Below, piece by piece: positions 59,454-64,000 of a stretch of DNA of 64,000 bases. The number at the start of each line of letters is the position of its first letter. Position 1 is the first letter of the stretch. Position numbers and translations under genes: made by a program. A model generated the notes under the pieces. The model was not told the DNA's origin. It did not search any database and saw only the letters and a list, made by a program, of their open reading frames with translations. The DNA comes from Halovulum sp039190275 (GTDB lineage: Bacteria > Pseudomonadota > Alphaproteobacteria > Rhodobacterales > Rhodobacteraceae), in contig JBCCYF010000007.1 of the NCBI GenBank assembly GCA_039190275.1, forward strand, positions 1 to 64,000, written 5' to 3'.

Positions 59454-60110
59454 CTAGATCCGCGACAGTTCGCTCTCTAGGTCGCCGTAGCCGGTATATC
59501 TGAAGGTATACTCCAGGCCCAGGCGGCGGGCTGCGTCCTGTGCCATATCCACGAGGTTCTGATCGCGGGTTTGCGCAAGATAGATCAGCGTTTCGTAGTT
59601 TCCAAAGAGCATATCGCGCAGCTGTGGATGACGATCGAGACCCATTGGCTTCCAGACAAAGGCGTCGAACTGGCGCACCAGAAAATCGGTCAGGTAAAAC
59701 GCGCGCATCTCGCTGTCGCCGCGGTGTGCAAAATCCGCGTTGCCGTCAAAGAAACTATAACAGTGGGGCCCGGGTATCATCTCGACGCCCAGGGCATCGC
59801 AGCGGGACTGCAGCAGTCCACCGGTGCCGCAATCGGCATAGACAACGAAAATCGTCTTGTAGCGCGCGCGCGCAGCGGTCACGGCGGCTTCAACCGCATC
59901 CGGGATCAGGTCTGGTCGCAGATGCAGCTTCGCCGGGAGGCACTGCAAATCCATATGCATCCAGCTGTTTGCGGCACGCAACGCCAGTATCTCCCGCGCC
60001 AGCGCACCGCAGGCCAGCAACAGGACACGCCCCTGGCCACCGGTGCCCCAACCGGTCTCGGTCAGCACCGCATCGTCGGGGGTCACCGGGCCGCCGATGG
60101 ATCCTGTCAT
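59454..60110 (-). CDS. DUF1638 family protein
   Basis: Protein of 218 residues of the DUF1638 family. Conserved elements: VLLLACGALAREILAL near residue 30, HLRPDLIP, VVYADCGTGGLL, GPHCYSFFDG and TDFLVRQFDAFVWKPMGL. The Cys and His residues in these motifs suggest metal or cofactor binding. Family members often lie next to corrinoid methyltransferase genes, as here (corrinoid protein at 60.9 kb). The first 25 residues are variable, so the true start might be an internal codon. Function not established. Confidence 0.8.
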   Translation of the reverse strand: MTGSIGGPVTPDDAVLTETGWGTGGQGRVLLLACGALAREILALRAANSWMHMDLQCLPAKLHLRPDLIPDAVEAAVTAARARYKTIFVVYADCGTGGLLQSRCDALGVEMIPGPHCYSFFDGNADFAHRGDSEMRAFYLTDFLVRQFDAFVWKPMGLDRHPQLRDMLFGNYETLIYLAQTRDQNLVDMAQDAARRLGLEYTFRYTGYGDLESELSRI

Positions 60111-60180
60111 CTACCGATCCCCCTTTACCTGTGTCGCAAAGCTGCTAAGCCAAAGCCAAACCAAGCGCCGAGAGGGCAGA

Positions 60181-60927
60181 ATGACGTTGAACAAACGGAT
60201 CCGCAAGATCATCAAGTGGGGTCCCTGGGGCTATCGGTTCTGGCGTGACCTGATGCGCAAACCCTATGATCGGGCGTTTCAGACCCCGGCGGTCATGGAT
60301 GATCCAACCTCCGAATTTCCGCAGGTGGAAGAGCTTCGGGCCGAATTTGCCAAGCTGCGGGCCGAGGCGCTCAAGGTCTCTACAGGGCAGGATCTGCCCA
60401 ATAACCACGACATCATGCCCGAACAGCGAACGTTCTTTGAGTTCGACAAAATCCCGTGGAAAATGGTGACACTTCGGGCCTATGGGTACGACTACCCCGA
60501 AAATCAGGCGCAACTGCCGGAGATGAAAGATTTCCTTCAGCGCAACCGCAATGTGGTTTCGGCCACGATTTCGGTGTTTCCGGCCGGCAAGGCGCTGCGC
60601 CCGCACAAGGGGCCGTTCAAGGGCGTGTGGCGCTATCACCTGCCCTATCTGGTCAAGGATATGGGCGAAGGACGCACATCCTGCGAGCTGACGATCGACG
60701 GCAAGACCTACTATTTGAACGAGGGCGAAGACCTGCTGTGGGACGATACCTATATGCATTCGGCAATCAATCGCAGTGATATGCCGCGGATCGTTCTGCT
60801 GCTGGACATCCTGCGCTCGAACCATCCGTGGTACCTCAAACCGGTCACACACAGCATGCTGTTCATCGCCGGCCGGCTGCAGGCAATACGGGGGATGCGC
60901 AAACGTGCCGCCGTCGCAGCCCCCTAG
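60181..60927 (+). CDS. Aspartyl/asparaginyl beta-hydroxylase-like oxygenase
   Basis: Protein of 248 residues with the cupin core of Fe(II)/2-oxoglutarate oxygenases of the AspH/LpxO type: first His in ALRPHKGPFKGVWRYHLPY (about 140-158), then Glu/Asp-rich EGEDLLWDDTYMHSAINRSD with the second His and the 2-oxoglutarate-binding Arg in MPRIVLLLDI. Such enzymes hydroxylate Asp/Asn residues or lipid A acyl chains; a hydrophobic C-terminal stretch (HSMLFIAGRL) hints at membrane association. ATG at 60181 gives MTLNKRIRKIIKW. Its end overlaps the corrinoid protein gene by 4 bases on the other strand. Confidence 0.83.
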   Translation: MTLNKRIRKIIKWGPWGYRFWRDLMRKPYDRAFQTPAVMDDPTSEFPQVEELRAEFAKLRAEALKVSTGQDLPNNHDIMPEQRTFFEFDKIPWKMVTLRAYGYDYPENQAQLPEMKDFLQRNRNVVSATISVFPAGKALRPHKGPFKGVWRYHLPYLVKDMGEGRTSCELTIDGKTYYLNEGEDLLWDDTYMHSAINRSDMPRIVLLLDILRSNHPWYLKPVTHSMLFIAGRLQAIRGMRKRAAVAAP

Positions 60928-61628
60928 CTTGCCGCCAGCTGATTGTGCTTGCGCGCCATGAATTCCTTTGCGGTCTCAACGGCCACAGCGGCGTCGCGGC
61001 AATAGGCGTCGGCACCGATCGCCTTGCCGAATTCCTCATTTAGCGGGGCGCCACCCACAAGGACGATGTAATTGTCGCGCACACCCTGTTCGATCATCGT
61101 GTCGATGACGACCTTCATATACGGCATCGTGGTTGTCAGCAGCGCGGACATGCCGACGATATCCGCCCCTTCCTGCTGCGCGCTCGTGATGTAGTTTTCA
61201 ACCGGATTGTTGATCCCAAGATCCACAACCTCGAACCCGGCGCCCTCCATCCTCATCGAAACAAGGTTTTTGCCGATGTCGTGGATATCGCCCTTTACCG
61301 TACCAATGACCATCTTGCCGAGCCGTGGCGCGCCGGTCTCGATCAGCAATGGCTTCAGGATTGCCATCCCGGCCTTCATCGCCTCGGCCGCCAGCAGCAC
61401 TTCCGGCACAAAGAGGATGCCATCCCGGAAGTCGATCCCGACGATGCGCATCCCTTCAACAAGGGCTTTGGTCAGGATGTCATAGGGCTGCCAGCCGCGT
61501 TCCAGCAGGATGTTCACGGCCTCGACAATTTCGTCCCTCATGCCGTCATAAAGGTCATCATGCATCTGCGGTACCAGCTCTTCGTCCGGCAGTTCACTCA
61601 GGATGATGTCGTCATCGTCCTCCGACAT
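60924..61628 (-). CDS. Corrinoid (B12-binding) methyl carrier protein
   Basis: Protein of 234 residues with a four-helix cap domain (about 20-110, ALVEGMRIVGIDFRDGILFVPEVLLAAEAMKAG) and a B12-binding Rossmann domain. The lower-ligand motif DIHDIGKN (Asp-x-His-x2-Gly) is present, with SALLTTTMPYM and LVGGAPLNEEF lining the corrin. Such proteins shuttle methyl groups between a substrate-specific methyltransferase (methylamines, glycine betaine, methanol, methoxy compounds) and a second one. Upstream of it is the betaine-homocysteine methyltransferase-type gene on the same strand, 118 bases away. Confidence 0.92.
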   Translation of the reverse strand: MSEDDDDIILSELPDEELVPQMHDDLYDGMRDEIVEAVNILLERGWQPYDILTKALVEGMRIVGIDFRDGILFVPEVLLAAEAMKAGMAILKPLLIETGAPRLGKMVIGTVKGDIHDIGKNLVSMRMEGAGFEVVDLGINNPVENYITSAQQEGADIVGMSALLTTTMPYMKVVIDTMIEQGVRDNYIVLVGGAPLNEEFGKAIGADAYCRDAAVAVETAKEFMARKHNQLAAS

Positions 61629-61746
61629 GGCAGAATTCCTTTACCGAGCGGGTCAACAGGACCCTGAAACACTCCGTTTGTACAACATTCGGGCAGAGTT
61701 CGGGGCAAGGCTGAGCCCGTAGCGACAGGTTATTGTCGATATTCGA

Positions 61747-62763
61747 CTACCCACGCCGCCTGCGCCGCCCGCGCGGCTGAGCTGCGGCATCGGTGCCTGT
61801 GCCATCACTTGGTGACGAAAACCCGCCAAGGCGGGACACCAGAACCTCCAGCGCAGGCTCTTCCCCTGATTTGGCGTGGCGTTCCAGCCTGGCCCGCATG
61901 GCACGCAAGTGCTCAGGCCCGGTGCCACAACAGCCGCCGATTATCTTCGCGCCGCTATCCCGGGCCAGTGCGGCATAATCCGCCATCAGCTCCGGGGTTC
62001 CGTCATAGTGGATATGGCCGTCATGGAACTTGGGGATGCCGGCATTCCCCTTCGCGATCAACGGCAGGGACGGACCAGCCAGGTTCATGCCACGCACGGT
62101 GCGCAGAAGATCCGAGGCGCCGACACCGCAGTTCGCGCCAAAGGCCAACGGCCGGTGCGGCAGGGTATCAACCAGTTTCACCATCTGCTCGGAGGTGGTG
62201 CCCATCATCGTCCGCCCGGCAGTGTCAAAGCTCATCGTGCAGCACCACGGGGCGCCGGTGGACTGTATCCCCTGCGATGCGGCCAACAGCTCCTCCGGGG
62301 CCGAGATGGTTTCGACCCACAGTACGTCGGCACCGCCATCGATCAGGCCGCGGGCCTGTTCGGCAAACATCTCAGCGGCGTCCGCAACACTCAGTCTGCC
62401 GACCGGTTCCAGGATCTCGCCGGTCGGCCCCATCGAGCCGGCGACCACCACCGGTCGCGAAACGCTGTCGGCCACCTCCCGGCCCAGTGCGGCCGCAGCT
62501 TTGTTCAGCTCATGCACGCGGTCTTGCGCGTCATGCAGTTTCAACCGAGCCGCAGTGCCGCCGAAACTGTTGGTCAGAAACACGTCGCTTCCAGCATCAA
62601 CAGCACCACGATAGAGCGCACGCACCTTTTCCGGCGCGTCGACATTCCACAACTCAGGGGCCTCTCCCGATTGCAGGCCCGCATTGAACAGGTTTGTTCC
62701 AGTTGCGCCATCGGCCAGAAGCCAGTCCCGCTCGGCCAGCAAGGTTTGGAGATCCGTTCTCAT
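61747..62763 (-). CDS. bmt: Betaine-homocysteine S-methyltransferase-type enzyme
   Basis: Zn-dependent homocysteine S-methyltransferase family protein of 338 residues. Zinc cysteines are in FGANCGVGASD (first) and IIGGCCGTGPEHL (pair), with LLADGATGTNLFNAGL at the N-terminus as the homocysteine-binding loop and GSMGPTGEI. It would form methionine from homocysteine with glycine betaine or another methyl donor such as DMSP, or accept the methyl group from the neighbouring corrinoid protein. Ends in an Arg-rich tail. The start overlaps the sufE-like gene by 4 bases. Confidence 0.86.
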   Translation of the reverse strand: MRTDLQTLLAERDWLLADGATGTNLFNAGLQSGEAPELWNVDAPEKVRALYRGAVDAGSDVFLTNSFGGTAARLKLHDAQDRVHELNKAAAALGREVADSVSRPVVVAGSMGPTGEILEPVGRLSVADAAEMFAEQARGLIDGGADVLWVETISAPEELLAASQGIQSTGAPWCCTMSFDTAGRTMMGTTSEQMVKLVDTLPHRPLAFGANCGVGASDLLRTVRGMNLAGPSLPLIAKGNAGIPKFHDGHIHYDGTPELMADYAALARDSGAKIIGGCCGTGPEHLRAMRARLERHAKSGEEPALEVLVSRLGGFSSPSDGTGTDAAAQPRGRRRRRG

Positions 62764-63191
62764 GCCGCCTCCGACGTTTTGGCGGCAATTGCACGCACGC
62801 GTTCGATCATTGCCCGCAATCCATTCGAGCGCTGTGCAGACAGATGTTGGTCCAGCCCCAGCCGCGCCAATTCTGTTGGCGCATCGATCCCCATAACCTC
62901 GGCCGCTGTGTGTCCGTTGAACAGCGCCCGCAATACCGCAATCAAACCACGGACGATGATCGCGTCACTGTCCCCGTCAAAGGAAATCCTGGCCGAAGCG
63001 CCATCCCCCATCACCTGGGGCACGATCCAGACCTGACTGGCGCAACCGTTCACCTTGGTGGCCGGGACCCGCTGCGACTCGGTCAGCGGTGGCATCGCCT
63101 TGCCCAGATCGATGATATAGCGATAGCGGTCCTCCCACTCGTCAAGGAAGGTCATATCTTCTGCAATCTCTTCGAAATCGGATTGAGCCAT
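62760..63191 (-). CDS. sufE: SufE family sulfur-acceptor protein
   Basis: Cytosolic protein of 143 residues that accepts persulfide sulfur from a cysteine desulfurase (SufS) for Fe-S cluster assembly. The acceptor Cys is in KVNGCASQVW (about residue 50); EWEDRYRYIIDLGK and the C-terminal LSAQRSNGLRAMIERVR complete the family pattern. It lies away from any suf operon and leads the short sufE-bmt string. Confidence 0.93.
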   Translation of the reverse strand: MAQSDFEEIAEDMTFLDEWEDRYRYIIDLGKAMPPLTESQRVPATKVNGCASQVWIVPQVMGDGASARISFDGDSDAIIVRGLIAVLRALFNGHTAAEVMGIDAPTELARLGLDQHLSAQRSNGLRAMIERVRAIAAKTSEAA

Positions 63192-63324
63192 CCCGGCGCC
63201 CTTATCGCTGCTTTCAATCGGGTGATGTAATAGGTTGTCGGCTGCACGTCCACCGCCCCTTTCCTTGGCCTTATCGCTTCTTTATCAACAGGTGAACCAA
63301 ATACGTATCTGGGGAGTATGCGGT

Positions 63325-63783
63325 ATGAGAGTGTTACTGGTGTTAATTCTAAGCGTTCTAGCCGGTTGTTCAGGTGGCTCTGTCAGCAATCCCTTTGGTT
63401 CATTTGGTTCCGGCCCGGCACGTGGCGCACCGGATGGAACCCGATCATCGGCTGTGGTTGATGACGGACGGGAGCTTGTCGCGGCACTCCAGTCGGTTGT
63501 CCCAGAGGCCGCTCTGCGCGGCGTTATCCTTCGTGTTACAGCGATAAACCGGACGCAGGGCTATCACAGCACCATTATTGTCCCGCTGAACAATGGCCTT
63601 CAGGATGATGCGGGTATCGTCAGCTTTGAAGTCCGCGCCGTGCCGCCTGAGTTTACCGAACCGCAGGGTCCCGAAGTTGCCCGCCGCGTCGTTGCCGCAA
63701 TTTTTGTCAACGACAATCAGTTGGAAGACATCCGTGGCTTTAGACTAATCTCCGCGGGAAACACCATTAACTTGCGGCGCTGA
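63325..63783 (+). CDS. Putative small lipoprotein
   Basis: Protein of 152 residues beginning with a lipoprotein signal: MRVLLVLILSVLAGCSGG with lipobox LAGC, cysteine at residue 15. The mature part starts with a Gly/Ser/Pro-rich linker (about 16-40), then a compact domain with GRELVAALQSVVPEA and IVSFEVRAVPPEFTEPQGPEVARRVVAAIFV. I do not recognise the family. ATG at 63325 follows GGGGAG; longer frames upstream lack a signal. Probably anchored to the outer or inner membrane facing the periplasm. Confidence 0.75.
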   Translation: MRVLLVLILSVLAGCSGGSVSNPFGSFGSGPARGAPDGTRSSAVVDDGRELVAALQSVVPEAALRGVILRVTAINRTQGYHSTIIVPLNNGLQDDAGIVSFEVRAVPPEFTEPQGPEVARRVVAAIFVNDNQLEDIRGFRLISAGNTINLRR

Positions 63784-63858
63784 CACAGGCTTCGCCGGGC
63801 GACCTGTCGCATTTGCCAGTGGTGTTGCAAGGTCGATGAGGACAGCTACACGGCCCGT

Positions 63859-64000
63859 TCAACCGTCCGCCTGTTTGGGCACGTGGACAACCCGCACCTT
63901 CTCGCCGTCCGCGGACAGCGCGATTTCACCCGCCTTTAAGCGCAGCGCGTCCGCGCCAAAAACTTCCTTGCGCCAGCCGCGCAGGGCCGGAATGTCCGTT
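63859..64000 (-). CDS. rnd: C-terminal end of a probable ribonuclease D (5' part beyond the window)
   Basis: Minus-strand frame of 46 codons ending in a stop at 63859 and open to the window edge. The last residues read IPALRGWRKEVFGADALRLKAG followed by a short basic strand, which is like the end of alphaproteobacterial RNase D proteins (GWRREVFG...DALxLKxG). Ribonuclease D trims tRNA and other RNA 3' ends. The assignment rests on this short stretch only. Confidence 0.55.
   Translation of the reverse strand, partial: TDIPALRGWRKEVFGADALRLKAGEIALSADGEKVRVVHVPKQADG

Noticed and set aside
61876..63036. Plus-strand open frame of 386 codons
   Set aside because: Antisense to the methyltransferase and sufE genes, no protein-like features.
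1..64000. CRISPR arrays, insertion sequences, prophage or conjugative genes
   Set aside because: No regularly spaced repeats, transposase, integrase or phage structural motifs were seen on either strand.

Overview
The window reads as chromosomal DNA of a marine alphaproteobacterium of the Roseobacter/Rhodobacterales group. Supporting signs are the high GC content, the MazG, ParE, PurC-PurS-PurQ and CarA housekeeping genes, the alphaproteobacterial ATP-synthase zeta subunit, TRAP and ABC solute transporters, two DctB/DctD-type signalling pairs, and above all two lyases for dimethylsulfoniopropionate (DMSP), DddP and DddL. Genes are densely packed, often with 1-4 base overlaps. I see no insertion sequence, prophage or CRISPR array.

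Layout. 1-3.5 kb: fabI (cut by the window edge), a LysE-type exporter, a purine phosphoribosyltransferase and a GT-C membrane glycosyltransferase. 3.5-9.2 kb: dctM, dctQ and dctP (TRAP transporter) with an upstream regulator that has only receiver and Fis-type domains, and a DctB-type kinase, all on the minus strand. 9.3-19.2 kb: a Cys/Met-type PLP enzyme and a cytochrome P450, an M20 amidohydrolase, mazG, a YqeY protein, carA, a MshEN-GT2 glycosyltransferase preceded by a CtrA-like promoter, an exported metallo-beta-lactamase-fold hydrolase and a tRNA-Thr.

19.4-34.9 kb: one uninterrupted minus-strand run of 14 genes. In transcription order these are a Gfo/Idh oxidoreductase, a CoA transferase, an enoyl-CoA hydratase, an aldehyde dehydrogenase, a sugar-type ABC transporter (binding protein, two permeases, ATPase), a GMC oxidoreductase, an SDR, a second GMC oxidoreductase, a Dabb protein, a DUF993 aldolase-like protein and a LacI repressor. 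The only obvious promoter lies before the first gene and carries two tandem 15-base operators, probably for the LacI protein at the end of the operon. This looks like a self-contained uptake and oxidation pathway for an unidentified carbohydrate-like substrate and is the best candidate here for an undescribed system.

35-43.5 kb: an endonuclease/phosphatase-fold protein, dddP, a glutathionyl-hydroquinone reductase-like GST, a hydrolase-OsmC fusion, a membrane protein, dddL and parE. 43.5-50.7 kb: a peptide-type ABC transporter operon and a sulfotransferase. 50.8-56 kb: bioY, DUF6314, purB, a glutathione peroxidase, the zeta subunit and purCSQ. 56-59.3 kb: a second DctB/DctD pair whose DctD lacks the sigma-54 contact loop. 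59.4-64 kb: a DUF1638 protein, an Asp/Asn beta-hydroxylase-like protein, a corrinoid protein, a betaine-homocysteine-type methyltransferase, sufE, a small lipoprotein and the 3' end of a probable rnd gene.

The common theme outside the core genes is use of plankton-derived organic matter: DMSP, C4-dicarboxylates, methylated compounds, peptides and sugars. Function calls rest on motifs and family resemblance read directly from the sequence; no database search was run.
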